A stretch of 64,000 nucleotides of DNA from Actinosynnema sp. ALI-1.44 (GCF_001984155.1 NZ_MTQO01000042.1:62001-126000), one strand, 5' to 3'; positions 43,123 through 52,238 are shown, numbered from the stretch's first letter. A program made the numbers and translations. Notes: a model not told the origin generated them from the sequence alone.

Positions 43123-43622
43123 CAGCCTTCCGTTCCCTTCCGAAGAATCTCGGCCACGTAGGCAGCCAGGTTGCCCAAAGTCTGCCTGCCGCCCTCGATC
43201 GCGTGGTATTTCTCGACTGCCTCGTCACGCAGTTCCTTGGTGGGGAACACCGTGTGCATCTCGATCCGGGTCGCCGCGCCGTCGGGCTCGAACGTCAGGA
43301 CCGACTCGAAGGCGTTCGGGTCCTCGCGGGACTCACCGTGGAGCATCGCGATCCGCTCCGGCGGGACGATCTCGGTCCAGGTGATCCACTCGGCGTAGTC
43401 CGTCCCGTCCGGCCCGTGCATCACGAAGCCCCACTCCCCGCCGACGCGGAACTCGAACAACCGCGTGGTCGTGGTGAACCCCTCCGGTCCCCACCACCGC
43501 GACAGGTGCCGCACCTCGGTGAAAGCCTCGAACACCAGCTCCCGCGGGGCGTCGATGACCCGGGAGATGACGATCTCGCGGTCGGCCGTCGCGGATTGCG
43601 TTCCTTGTCCTGCCGTACCCAT
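43122..43622 (-). CDS. SRPBCC/AHSA1-domain protein
   Basis: 166 residues. The AHSA1 START-like fold is shown by ISRVIDAPRELVFEAFTEVR, LSRWWGPEGFT, FRVGGEWGFVMHGPDG and the C-terminal helix GGRQTLGNLAAYV. It is commonly encoded next to an ArsR repressor, as here (4 nt after it), forming a widespread but poorly characterised pair that may bind hydrophobic ligands. Confidence 0.9.
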   Translation of the reverse strand: MGTAGQGTQSATADREIVISRVIDAPRELVFEAFTEVRHLSRWWGPEGFTTTTRLFEFRVGGEWGFVMHGPDGTDYAEWITWTEIVPPERIAMLHGESREDPNAFESVLTFEPDGAATRIEMHTVFPTKELRDEAVEKYHAIEGGRQTLGNLAAYVAEILRKGTEG

Positions 43623-43626
43623 TCAG

Positions 43627-43968
43627 CTAATCCTCCTGCCTTGCCTGCTTCAGGTCCTGCACGTACGCGTCCAGCCGGTCGAAGCTTTCGTTCCAGAACC
43701 GCTCGAACCCGCCGGTCCACTCGTGGACCGGCCGCAGCCCGCGCGCGTCGAGGCCGTACAGGCGCTGCTTGCCCGCCTTGCGGTCCCGCACCAGCCCGAC
43801 CTCCCGGAGCACCCGCAGGTGCTTGGACGCGCGGGGCTGGCTCATCCCCAGTTCGCCGGCCAACTCGGTCACCGGCCGCTCGCCGCCGCGCAGCAGCACC
43901 AGGATCTCCCGGCGCTGCGGCTCGGCGATCGCGTTGAAGACGTCCGACGTCGTCGCTGCTCGTGCCAT
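43627..43968 (-). CDS. ArsR-family repressor
   Basis: 113 residues, ATG 43968. Winged helix: DVFNAIAEPQRREILVLL, PVTELAGELGMSQPRASKHLRVL and VRDRKAGKQRLYGLD. There is no ArsR metal-box Cys cluster, so it belongs to the non-metal ArsR/SRPBCC group. It probably autoregulates through the palindrome 15 bp upstream. Confidence 0.9.
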   Translation of the reverse strand: MARAATTSDVFNAIAEPQRREILVLLRGGERPVTELAGELGMSQPRASKHLRVLREVGLVRDRKAGKQRLYGLDARGLRPVHEWTGGFERFWNESFDRLDAYVQDLKQARQED

Positions 43969-43982
43969 GACGCCATCATATT

Positions 43983-43992
43983 CCCATATGGG
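43983..43992. promoter_or_regulatory. ArsR operator candidate CCCATATGGG
   Basis: A perfect 10-bp palindrome, centred about 20 bp upstream of the ArsR start. The 119 bp between here and the stop at 44112 contain no gene. Confidence 0.55.
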
Positions 43993-44111
43993 CATGCGTC
44001 AAGTGACCACGAGCACAGCGACCACGATCAGGCAACTCGGATGTCGTCCGGGCGCAACGAGTCGGTCACCGGGTGTCCGTTGGGGGACGCCGAGCCGGGA
44101 ACCGGCTGACG

Positions 44112-44711
44112 TCAGGCGCGGTCATCCTCGCCTCGCGCGGCCAACGCTTCACCAAGGTCGTCGGCGTGCCGCAGCGTCCGGACCAGGAACGGCACCGCGA
44201 ACGCGATCACCGAACGGTCCGCGCCGCGTGCCTTGGCCGCTTCCCGGACCTGCCCGGCGATCAGGGACAACGTGCTCACCGCCTGCATCGTCAGCCCGGC
44301 CAGCAGGCCGAGGCGGTCCGGCCGGACCCCGAACCGGCGCAGCGGCGCGGCGGCTCGTTCGATCGACGAGACGACATCGTCGACACGGGTGGTGGCGGTG
44401 AACAGGTTCGCCACGCCCACCGCGGCCACGAGTCGCAGGCTCACCAGCCAGGCCGCGTCCAGGCTCACCAACCACCACTGCACCGCGAACAGCAGCAGCG
44501 CGATCAGGGCCAGCGAACGCGAGACGCGCCAGCAGTACCGCAACGGCAACCGGGCGACGGCGTATCCGGCCAGTACCAGCAGGCACACCCCGCCGACCCA
44601 GGTCGGGGCGCTCAGGACGAACACGCCGGTCGCGATCACGAGCATCCCGACGAACTTCACGCCGGTCGGTGCCCGGTGCAGCGGGCTCGTGCCTGGTTGG
44701 TAGCCGGTCAT
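44112..44711 (-). CDS. bioN: ECF transporter T component (BioN/EcfT)
   Basis: 199 residues with about five hydrophobic helices. The EcfT coupling motifs with Ala-Arg-Gly are present as REAAKARGADRS and DDLGEALAARGED. It couples the ATPase to the S component. It overlaps the ATPase gene by 4 nt (ATGA) and is last in the five-gene biotin-uptake operon. Confidence 0.88.
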   Translation of the reverse strand: MTGYQPGTSPLHRAPTGVKFVGMLVIATGVFVLSAPTWVGGVCLLVLAGYAVARLPLRYCWRVSRSLALIALLLFAVQWWLVSLDAAWLVSLRLVAAVGVANLFTATTRVDDVVSSIERAAAPLRRFGVRPDRLGLLAGLTMQAVSTLSLIAGQVREAAKARGADRSVIAFAVPFLVRTLRHADDLGEALAARGEDDRA

Positions 44712-45382
44712 CCGACGAGCTTGCGGTAGTGGCGCAGTGCCGGTTCCGGTCGGTCGTCGGCCACCACGTGGCCCTCGTCCAGGACGATGACGCGGTCGAA
44801 CCGCTCGAGCAGGTCGAGGTCGTGGGTGACCAGGACGACCTGCTGGCGCAGCGCTTCCAGACGGTGCACGAACTGACGTTTGTTGCGCAGGTCCAGCAGT
44901 GTCGTCGGCTCGTCGCAGACCAGCACGTCCGGTTCCGTCACCAGCATCGCGCACAACGCGAGCAGCTGCTTCTGACCGCCGGACAGGTAGTGCGCCGGGT
45001 GGTCGGCGTACCCGTCGAGGCCGAACTCGGCGAGCAGCTCGGCCGCACGCGCCGCACGCTCCTTTTTGGACAAGGTGGTGCGGCGCAGGGAGAACGCGAC
45101 GTCCTCGCCCGCGGTCGGCATGACGATCTGGCTGTCGGGGTTGCTGAACACGAACCCGACCCGCCGCCGGACAGCCCGTCCGTCGCGGGCCGGGTCGAGC
45201 CCGTCGACCAGCGCCCGGCCCTCGGTCGGGTGCACGAGCCCGTTGATCGTCCTGGCCAGCGTCGACTTGCCGGACCCGTTCGCGCCGACGAACGCGACCC
45301 GCCGCTCCGGCAGCCGCAGGGTCACGCCGGACAGCACCCGGCGGTCGCCGTAGCTGTGGCCGAGGCCGTCGAACTCGATCAC
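44708..45382 (-). CDS. bioM: ECF transporter ATPase (BioM/EcfA)
   Basis: 224 residues from GTG 45382. Walker A VGANGSGKSTL, signature LSGGQKQLLALC, Walker B DVLVCDEP with D-loop TTLLDLRN, and H-loop VTHDLDLL. The Q-loop is in VFSNPDSQIVMP. It should energise the BioY S component together with BioN. Overlaps both neighbours by 4 nt. Confidence 0.9.
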   Translation of the reverse strand: MIEFDGLGHSYGDRRVLSGVTLRLPERRVAFVGANGSGKSTLARTINGLVHPTEGRALVDGLDPARDGRAVRRRVGFVFSNPDSQIVMPTAGEDVAFSLRRTTLSKKERAARAAELLAEFGLDGYADHPAHYLSGGQKQLLALCAMLVTEPDVLVCDEPTTLLDLRNKRQFVHRLEALRQQVVLVTHDLDLLERFDRVIVLDEGHVVADDRPEPALRHYRKLVG

Positions 45383-46491
45383 GGCACGACCTCCCACATC
45401 GCCGCCACACCCACACCGCCACCCGCGGACAGCGCCGCCAGACCGGAGTTCCCGGCCCGGTGGCGGACCAGTGTGCCGAACAACCGCACGACCAGCACCG
45501 CGCCCGAAGCACCCCACGGGTGTCCCAGCGCGATCGCACCACCGCCGGGGCTCACGACGTGCTCGTCGATCCCCGCGGCGTCCAGGCAGGCCAACGTCTG
45601 ACCCGCGAAGGCTTCATTGAACTCCACGGTGTCCGGGGTCCGGTCGAGCACCTCGCGCATCGCGGGCACCGCGCCGAGGCCGAGCCGGTTCGGGTCCACG
45701 GCCGACGTCGCCGAGCCGACCAGCCGCAGCCCGGGCAGACCGAGCCGCCTGCGGACAGCCTCGCTGGTGACCAGCACCGCCGCCGCGCCGTCGCTGATCC
45801 CGCACGAGTTCGCGGCGGTGGCCGTGCCGCCTTCGGTGAACGCGGGCCGGAACCGGGCGAGGCGTTCGGCTGTGAACCTCGGCCGCGGGCGCTCGTCGCG
45901 CTCCACTCCCCCGATGGGCACGAGTTCCGCGTCGAAAACGCCTGCGCGTTGCGCCTCGCACGCTCGCGCGTGGCTGCGGGCTGCGAACGTGTCCTGGCGC
46001 TCCCGGGAAATCCCCGCCTCGGCCGCGACGAGATCGGCGGCGGGCCCCATGTCCGGGTCGCCGATGTCGGCCGGGGCGAAAGGCGCACGGCTGTAGGGCT
46101 CGGATTCCGTCCGCCGGATGCGATAGGGCGCGGTGGACGCGCTTTCCACGCCACCGGCGATGTACGTCTCGCCCTCCCCCGCGCGGATCAGCGCGGCCGC
46201 CATGGTGATCGCCGCCAGTCCACTCGCGCACTGCCGGTCGATCGTCGCCCCTGGCACCCCGAGCCCCGCCCGCAACGCGCCCACTCGCGCGGGATTCCCG
46301 CCTGGCCCGAAGACGTTGCCGAGGATGACATCGTCCACGGTGTCCAGACCAGCGTCGGTGAGCACCGCGCTCATGACCGGCGCGACGAGTTCGTCGACGG
46401 GGAACTGGCGCAGCGCACCACCCGCGGTGCCGATCGGTGTCCGCCTGGCCGCCACGATCACCGGGATGTGCCCGGTCATCACAGGGGTCAT
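45379..46491 (-). CDS. Thiolase-family acetyl-CoA acetyltransferase (YhfS-like)
   Basis: 370 residues. The nucleophilic Cys88 (DRQCASGLAA) and the GHPWGASG His loop are present, with NEAFAGQ. The second catalytic Cys of thiolases (CxGGG) is replaced: the end reads LAALSAGGGVGVA, so thiolytic/condensing chemistry may be altered. It starts at ATG 46491, sharing a base with the ligase stop; a short repeat with a second ATG 12 nt on is an alternative start. Position between an acyl-CoA ligase and biotin-transport genes parallels yhfS in the Bacillus bioY2 (yhfU-yhfT-yhfS) operon. Confidence 0.85.
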   Translation of the reverse strand: MTPVMTGHIPVIVAARRTPIGTAGGALRQFPVDELVAPVMSAVLTDAGLDTVDDVILGNVFGPGGNPARVGALRAGLGVPGATIDRQCASGLAAITMAAALIRAGEGETYIAGGVESASTAPYRIRRTESEPYSRAPFAPADIGDPDMGPAADLVAAEAGISRERQDTFAARSHARACEAQRAGVFDAELVPIGGVERDERPRPRFTAERLARFRPAFTEGGTATAANSCGISDGAAAVLVTSEAVRRRLGLPGLRLVGSATSAVDPNRLGLGAVPAMREVLDRTPDTVEFNEAFAGQTLACLDAAGIDEHVVSPGGGAIALGHPWGASGAVLVVRLFGTLVRHRAGNSGLAALSAGGGVGVAAMWEVVP

Positions 46492-47792
46492 CACAGGGGT
46501 TCCGTGGTCAAGGTGCCGTCGGCCAGCATCCGGGCCACGGTGGCGCGGGCTGGTTTGCCCGACGCGGTGCGCGGCAGTTCCCGCACCGCCAGCCACCGCC
46601 GGGGACGTTTGCCCGATTCCAGGCCGCTGCGAGCGGCCGCGCGCAGCTCGTGCACGAGGCCGGGGCCGTCCGCCGTCGTTTCGGCCACCGTTTCGACCAC
46701 CGCGGTGACGAGGGAGCCCATCGTCCGGTGCGGCGTCCCCACGACGAGGACGTCCGCGACGCCAGGGACCGCGCGCAGCACGGTCTCGACTTCTTCCGCG
46801 GAGACCATCTTCCCGCCACTGGACACCATCGCCGCCGCCCGGCCGTGCACCACGAGCACGTCACCGTCGAACGAGACCCGGTCACCCACAGTAGACCATC
46901 CTTTATGGACCTCTTCGGCCACGCCGCCGACGAGCCGGGCGCTGTGGGAAAGGGGCGAGTCGACCCACAGGATCCCGGCGCGGACCTCGATACCGACCCC
47001 GTCGACCGGGCGCAGACCGGCACCGCCGCGGTCGACCGCGATCAACGAGTGTTCCGCCGACCCGTAGTACGGCACCAGCTCGGCGTCCGGCAGCAGTTCG
47101 GCCAGCCGGGCACGGGTGGCCTCGTCGACGTGCGCGCCGCCGCAGATGATCGTCCTCAGTGCACAGTCGCGCCGGGCTTCCGGATGCCGGTCCAGGACAG
47201 CAAGGAGGCTCGTCAGCATCGCCGGGACGAGGTGAACCGTTGTCGCGTGCCTCGCGGCTTCGACGGCCGCGCCTGGGCTCCAGCGCGGCAGGAGCCGCAC
47301 GTCCTGGCCGCACCAGAACGCGTGCAGCGCGCCGAACAGGAACAGCGACGAGCTGAGCGGCCCGGGGATCAGCACCGGCCCGGCCACCGGGCCGAGCGCG
47401 GCGAAGCTGTCCAGCCAGGAGTCCCTGGTCCGGGCGAGGACCTTCGGCCTGCCGCTGCTGCCGGACGTCGTCGGCATGAGGAACCACGTCCGACCGTCAC
47501 CCGCCGGAGTCACCCAGTCGCTCACCGGATCCGGGCTCCCGGTCACCACCAGGTCCGGTGCCACATCGGTCAGCACCGCGGTGCGTTCCCGCTGCGTCCA
47601 GCCAGGTTCGACGACGAGCGTGGCGGCGCCGACCAGGTCCGCTCCGAGCAGCCAGGCCAGCGTGTCCGGCGCGTCGACCGCGATCCGCGCACCCTCGCCG
47701 ATCCCCCGCGCCGCCAGCCACCGGGCGGCGCCGTGTGCTCGTTTCAGCAGCGGCAACGGGACCGAGCCGCCACCCAGGATCGGCGGCGTCAA
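46491..47792 (-). CDS. AMP-dependent acyl-CoA ligase (YhfT-like)
   Basis: 433 residues from TTG 47792, overlapping the bioY stop by 4 nt. Adenylate-forming motifs are clear: MPTTSGSSGRPKVLAR (P-loop), YYGSAEHS, VGDRVSFDGDVLVVHGR and the C-terminal Lys in ELPRTASGKPAR. It is somewhat short for the superfamily. With the thiolase it may activate and process a pimelate-like or fatty acid, feeding biotin synthesis, but that link is inferred from the operon and from yhfT. Confidence 0.85.
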   Translation of the reverse strand: MTPPILGGGSVPLPLLKRAHGAARWLAARGIGEGARIAVDAPDTLAWLLGADLVGAATLVVEPGWTQRERTAVLTDVAPDLVVTGSPDPVSDWVTPAGDGRTWFLMPTTSGSSGRPKVLARTRDSWLDSFAALGPVAGPVLIPGPLSSSLFLFGALHAFWCGQDVRLLPRWSPGAAVEAARHATTVHLVPAMLTSLLAVLDRHPEARRDCALRTIICGGAHVDEATRARLAELLPDAELVPYYGSAEHSLIAVDRGGAGLRPVDGVGIEVRAGILWVDSPLSHSARLVGGVAEEVHKGWSTVGDRVSFDGDVLVVHGRAAAMVSSGGKMVSAEEVETVLRAVPGVADVLVVGTPHRTMGSLVTAVVETVAETTADGPGLVHELRAAARSGLESGKRPRRWLAVRELPRTASGKPARATVARMLADGTLTTEPL

Positions 47793-48358
47793 CCCGCGAG
47801 CCTCCCCGGCAACGCCCGGTGCAGCACGGCGGCGATGAGCGCGACTGCCAAGACCTTGGCCACGTCACCCGGGAGGAAAACCAGCGACTGCACCACGGCC
47901 GCCCGGAGATCGCCCAGGTAGAAGGCCAGGTACGGCACGCCGACGGCGTAGTCCGCGAGCAGGCCGAGCGCGGCCGCGAGCAGCAGGACCGGCAGGCCGG
48001 TGCGCTTGAACCGGGTCACGACAGCGCCGGCCACCAGCGCGGACAGGATCCAGCCGAACAGGAATCCACCGCTGGGACCGACGAACGGCGCGACACCGGC
48101 CCGTCCACCGGACAGCAGCGGAAGCCCGATCGCGGTCAGCGCGAGGAACAGCACGACAGCAGCCGTGGCCCGCCTCGCTCCGAGGACGACACCCGCCAGC
48201 AGCGGCCCGGCGTTCTGCAGCACGACGGGCACACTGCCGCCGCCGACGTACAGGCCGGGGAACACACCGAGCACAGCGATGAATCCCGCGAAGACCACAG
48301 TGGTGGCGAGGGCGGCCGCGGATCCACGCTTGGCCTCGGACGAGTTCTCCGTTGTCAC
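47789..48358 (-). CDS. bioY: BioY biotin-specific S component
   Basis: 189 residues from a GTG, about six transmembrane helices. BioY features are PGLYVGGGSVPVVLQNAGPLLAGVVLG, FVGPSGGFLFGWILSAL and the C-terminal FLPGDVAKVLAVALIA. First gene of bioY-ligase-thiolase-bioM-bioN, all with 1-4 nt overlaps, so one tightly coupled operon for biotin capture. Confidence 0.93.
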   Translation of the reverse strand: MTTENSSEAKRGSAAALATTVVFAGFIAVLGVFPGLYVGGGSVPVVLQNAGPLLAGVVLGARRATAAVVLFLALTAIGLPLLSGGRAGVAPFVGPSGGFLFGWILSALVAGAVVTRFKRTGLPVLLLAAALGLLADYAVGVPYLAFYLGDLRAAVVQSLVFLPGDVAKVLAVALIAAVLHRALPGRLAG

Positions 48359-48530
48359 AGGAGCAACCTAATGCCAGCCACGGCCGGTGATCAGCGCGGT
48401 GGTGGCGAGGGTCACCGGCGAACCCGTGACAGCACCGCATGGGTGGAAATCCACACGGTCGCGTCGTGCCCGAACACGCCATGACCCTGGCCCCGACGGG
48501 TAACGAACCGGGACCCCGCCATCCGTTCGG

Positions 48531-48569
48531 ACTAGTGGTTACGACCGGGAGGTCGTTGGGGGTGTTCGG
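48531..48569 (+). repeat. ACTAGTGGTT-type hairpin element (copy 3)
   Basis: ACTAGTGGTT is followed by the hairpin ACGACC-GGGA-GGTCGT (48541-48556) and TGGGGGTGTTCGG. The two copies near 30309 have CGAAC-GGAA-GTTCG at the same place: the stem pair changes together and the loop stays GNRA-like. It lies in the 460-bp gap between bioY and the SARP gene. Confidence 0.6.
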
Positions 48570-48570
48570 C

Positions 48571-48763
48571 GGATCCAGGTTTTCGCTTGGCCGACCGCGA
48601 CTACGAGATCGGGCTTTCGGTCAGTTCGTTCGACGACGATTCCGTGCACTACGAACTCGCCGTTTTCCGGGGCACCGAATGCCTGGGCGTGGCCGACGCC
48701 ACCGGCGGGCGTGGTGAACTCCCCACCGACTCCCTGTCCTCTTCGCGAGAAATTTCGAGCTGA
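48571..48763 (+). pseudogene. 3' relic of an unidentified gene
   Basis: A start-less frame reads DPGFRLADRDYEIGLSVSSF, then HYELAVFRGTECLGVADATG and ends at TGA 48761. The composition is protein-like and codon positions are GC-biased. It begins right after the hairpin element, which may mark the break point. The family is not recognised. The rest of the gap (48359-48530) shows no gene and should contain the bioY promoter. Confidence 0.4.
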
Positions 48764-48818
48764 CCCCGTCGCCCACTAGGATCCACCGGGTGCGCGGCGG
48801 GGACAGGGAAGGACCACG

Positions 48819-51800
48819 GTGGTAGCCACCCAGGATGACGCGTTTCTGGGCGGACCACTGCGGGTCGAGGTCCTCGGCCCGATCCGGGCGTGGCTGGGCG
48901 ACACGGAGATCCGGCTGGGCCCGACTCGCCAGCGAGCCGTGTTCGCCACGCTCGCGATGCGCCACCACCACGTGGTGACCATGGACGAGCTGATCAGGGC
49001 GGTGTGGGGCGACAGCGCGCCCACTACGGCGCACGGCAGCGTCCACACGTACATGTCCGGTCTGCGCCGCGTCCTCGAACCGAACCGGTCGATCCGTACC
49101 GCCAGCACGGTACTGCCGTCGGTGGAGCGTGGTTACCGGCTCAACCTGGCGCCCAAGGCGCTCGACGCCTTCACGTTCGAACGACTGGCCGGTGAGGCCC
49201 GTGCGACGCTCGAGCACGGCAGTCCTGTCGGCGCACTGGACATCGCCGACCGGGCACTGTCCATGTGGCACGGCGAACCGCTCGCCGGGCTGCCCGGCCC
49301 GTTCGCGACCACCCAGCGCCTGCGCCTGACCGATGTCCGGTTCGCCTTGTTGGAAGCCCGCGCGGAGGCGGGACTGGCCACCGGCAGGCACGCCGAACTG
49401 GTCGCCGAGCTGACCACGCTGGTCGCGCAGCGCCCGCAGCACGAAGGCCTGCGTGGTCTGCTCATGATCGCGCTGTACCGAAGCGGACGGCAAGCGGACG
49501 CGCTGGATCACTTCCACGAAGCGCGCCAGGCGTTGGCCAGTGTGCTGGGCGGGCGCCCCGGCGAACGGCTTGTCGAGATCCACCAGCAGATCCTGCGCAA
49601 CGACCCGGCACTGGCGTTGGCGTCGCCGAGGCCGCACACGCAGTCGGTCAAGGCGCTGCGGCCACGCCAACGCGCCCGCGAGTTCGTCGGCAGGCAGGAG
49701 GAGCTGTCTCGGTTGGGAGCCGCCCTCACCGAGTTGACCGGTGGCCGAGGCGGTGCGGTGTGGGTCGACGGCGAGCCGGGGATCGGCAAGTCGGAGCTGC
49801 TCACCACCGGGCTGGCCGACCTGGACACTGCGGGCGTGCAGGTCGCGTGGGCAGCCGGTGACGAACTGGCACAACAGTTCCCGCTCCGGGTCATGCTGCG
49901 GGGCCTTGGCATCGACGCGGAGTCGGGCACGGTCGACAACTCGCCTACCACTGTCGACGCGATGGTCGCGCTGGTGCGTCGACTGTGTGACGACAGGCCG
50001 CTCGTCCTCGTGGTCGACGACATGCAGTGGGTCGACGACGCCAGCATGCTCGTCTGGGCGAAGCTGGCCACGCTGACCAGCGATCTGCCGCTGCTGTTGG
50101 TGGCCGCGTGCCGCCCGCTGCCGCAAACGCCTGCCCTGCAGGCCATGCGGAACACCGTGGCACGCGAGAACGGCACAGTCCTGCGGCTCCTGCCGCTGTC
50201 CGAAGGCGAGGTCGACCAACTCCTGCACGGTTTGCTCAACGCCATCCCGGGACCGGGCCTGGCGCGGCTGGCCTCGCGGGCGGCAGGCAATCCGCTCTAC
50301 GTCGAAGAGCTGGTGGACGCGCTCGTGCGTGAGGAGGCCGTGCGCGTGGCGTCCGGCAGGGCCGACGCGAGCACGGCCCCGACCATGTCGCTCGCCACGG
50401 CGGTGGAACACCGGCTTGACTTCCTCCTACCGGCCACGGTCGACGTGCTGCGCCGTGCCACGTTGCTCGGCACCGGGTTCCGGATCCACGAACTGTCCAC
50501 TGTGTTGCGTCGCAAGCCGGCGGAGTTGCTGACCGCCATCGAGGAAGCGACCACCGCGGGTGTGCTCGTCGCCGACGGCGAGCGGATGGCGTTCCGGCAT
50601 CCGTTGATCCGGCAGGCACTCTACGACGGCATGATCCCCGCACTGCGCGGTGCGCTGCACCGGCACGCGGCCGAAGCCCTCCACCACTCCGGTGCTCCGC
50701 TCGACACCGTCGCCAGTCACCTCGCCGCCTCGGCGTCCACGATGGACCCGTGGACGATCGCGTGGGTGCACGAGCACGGTGAGCAGGTCGGCTCCCGCGC
50801 CCCGGCCATCGGGCTGGAACTGCTGCGCAGAGCGGTCGAGGACTGCGGTCCCGCCGATCCGCGGCTCGACGAGTTGACCGCGGGCCTCGCCAGGTTCCGG
50901 TACCGGCTCAACGAGTCCCCGGAGGACGAGGTCCGCCACATCCTCGCCACCACGCGCGATCCGGACCTCATCGGTGAGATGCACTGGATCCTGACCAGCG
51001 TGCTTTTCCGACGGGGCATGGACGCGCAGGCGGTCAGTTCGCTGCGCGCGGCCGTGGACACCGCCGGGATGTCCGCTCTCTGGCGCGCACGCTGTCTCGC
51101 GATGCTGGCCGGGATGGAGCGCCCCGCCATGGCCGAGACCGTCACCTGGAAAGCGGTCGAGGAGTCCGACCGAGTCGGCGACGCCTTCGCCAAGGGGTAC
51201 GCGCGGGCGAACCTGTGGCTGCTCCGCTCGATCAGCCGCGACCACGTCACAGCGCTCCGGTTCGCCGACGAAGCGCTGACGGTCGTCGGCGAGGCCAACG
51301 ACACGGACTCGACGCTGTCGCGCCTGCACGTGAGCCTGTTGGACAGTCGCCTCTTCAGCCTGCAGAACCTGGACCGGCTCGACGAGGCGGACGACACCCT
51401 GCGCACCGCCGACGAACTCGTCCGACGTCACCACCTGCCCGCAGCCCAACGGGTCTTCGCCGCCGTGCAGCACTTCTGGCGTGGCCGGTGGAGCGAAGCC
51501 CTGCCGGACTTCTCCGTGACCGCCCCGGGGAACTCCGACGTGCGGTTCCACGGACTACGGGCGAACAACCCGACGATGCTGGTGCTGCACGGGATAGCAA
51601 GCCTGATCGCGACCTACCGCGGTGACCAGGCCCAGGCGGGCGCACACCTCGCCGCCGCGGACGAGCTGCCCATCCTCACCGAGGCCGACCGGGAGAACTG
51701 CGAGTTCCTGGTCATCGCGGAGGCACTCGCCGCGGAACGGGACGGCCGTCTGGAAGCCGCGCTCATCGCGTTGAAGTCGTTCACCGACGAACACCACTCG

Positions 51801-52238
51801 CCGATGGCGCTGCGCCACCAATGGCTGCCCGACGTCGTCCGGATCGCTGTCGCCGCGGGCAAACCGGGCCTCGCGCAACGGGCTTCGGACGTGTGCGCGG
51901 TGGAGGCCCGTCGGGAGACTGTCCCGGCGCGGGCCGCGGCCGCGCTGGTTCGATGTCGTGGCCTGATCGACCGGGCGCCGGACGAACTGCTCGCCGCGGC
52001 CAGGCACTACCGCGAGGTCGGCAGGCCGGTCGAACTGGCGCAGACGTTGGAGGACGCGGCCGTGCTGCTGGCGGCGGCGGACCGCGCGGACGAAGCACGC
52101 GCCGCGCACGCGGAAGCGATCGCGCGCTACGACACGTTTGGGGCCGTGTGGTTGGTGCACCGCGCCACCAGCCGCCTCAAGGCCACCGGAGTCACGCCGC
52201 AGTTCCAGGTGGATGACGAACAGCCCAAAGCGGGATAG
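48819..52238 (+). CDS. SARP-BTAD-AAA ATPase-TPR regulator
   Basis: 1139 residues from a GTG. An OmpR-like winged helix at about 15-105 (RVEVLGPIRAWLGDTEIRLG, TMDELIRAVWGDSAPTTAHG), a BTAD helical domain at about 110-255 (ALDAFTFERLAGEARATLEH), an AAA domain with Walker A VDGEPGIGKSELLT and Walker B VLVVDDMQWVDD, then helical repeats to the end. This is the large SARP-LAL class that often controls secondary-metabolite genes. No biosynthetic cluster is adjacent apart from the NRPS relic 10 kb away, so its target may be the neighbouring catabolic genes or distant. Confidence 0.9.
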   Translation: MVATQDDAFLGGPLRVEVLGPIRAWLGDTEIRLGPTRQRAVFATLAMRHHHVVTMDELIRAVWGDSAPTTAHGSVHTYMSGLRRVLEPNRSIRTASTVLPSVERGYRLNLAPKALDAFTFERLAGEARATLEHGSPVGALDIADRALSMWHGEPLAGLPGPFATTQRLRLTDVRFALLEARAEAGLATGRHAELVAELTTLVAQRPQHEGLRGLLMIALYRSGRQADALDHFHEARQALASVLGGRPGERLVEIHQQILRNDPALALASPRPHTQSVKALRPRQRAREFVGRQEELSRLGAALTELTGGRGGAVWVDGEPGIGKSELLTTGLADLDTAGVQVAWAAGDELAQQFPLRVMLRGLGIDAESGTVDNSPTTVDAMVALVRRLCDDRPLVLVVDDMQWVDDASMLVWAKLATLTSDLPLLLVAACRPLPQTPALQAMRNTVARENGTVLRLLPLSEGEVDQLLHGLLNAIPGPGLARLASRAAGNPLYVEELVDALVREEAVRVASGRADASTAPTMSLATAVEHRLDFLLPATVDVLRRATLLGTGFRIHELSTVLRRKPAELLTAIEEATTAGVLVADGERMAFRHPLIRQALYDGMIPALRGALHRHAAEALHHSGAPLDTVASHLAASASTMDPWTIAWVHEHGEQVGSRAPAIGLELLRRAVEDCGPADPRLDELTAGLARFRYRLNESPEDEVRHILATTRDPDLIGEMHWILTSVLFRRGMDAQAVSSLRAAVDTAGMSALWRARCLAMLAGMERPAMAETVTWKAVEESDRVGDAFAKGYARANLWLLRSISRDHVTALRFADEALTVVGEANDTDSTLSRLHVSLLDSRLFSLQNLDRLDEADDTLRTADELVRRHHLPAAQRVFAAVQHFWRGRWSEALPDFSVTAPGNSDVRFHGLRANNPTMLVLHGIASLIATYRGDQAQAGAHLAAADELPILTEADRENCEFLVIAEALAAERDGRLEAALIALKSFTDEHHSPMALRHQWLPDVVRIAVAAGKPGLAQRASDVCAVEARRETVPARAAAALVRCRGLIDRAPDELLAAARHYREVGRPVELAQTLEDAAVLLAAADRADEARAAHAEAIARYDTFGAVWLVHRATSRLKATGVTPQFQVDDEQPKAG

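Noticed and set aside
48819-52238. SARP regulator as evidence for a full biosynthetic cluster in this window
   Set aside because: No intact PKS, NRPS or other core biosynthetic gene is present; the only NRPS sequence is a degenerate relic.
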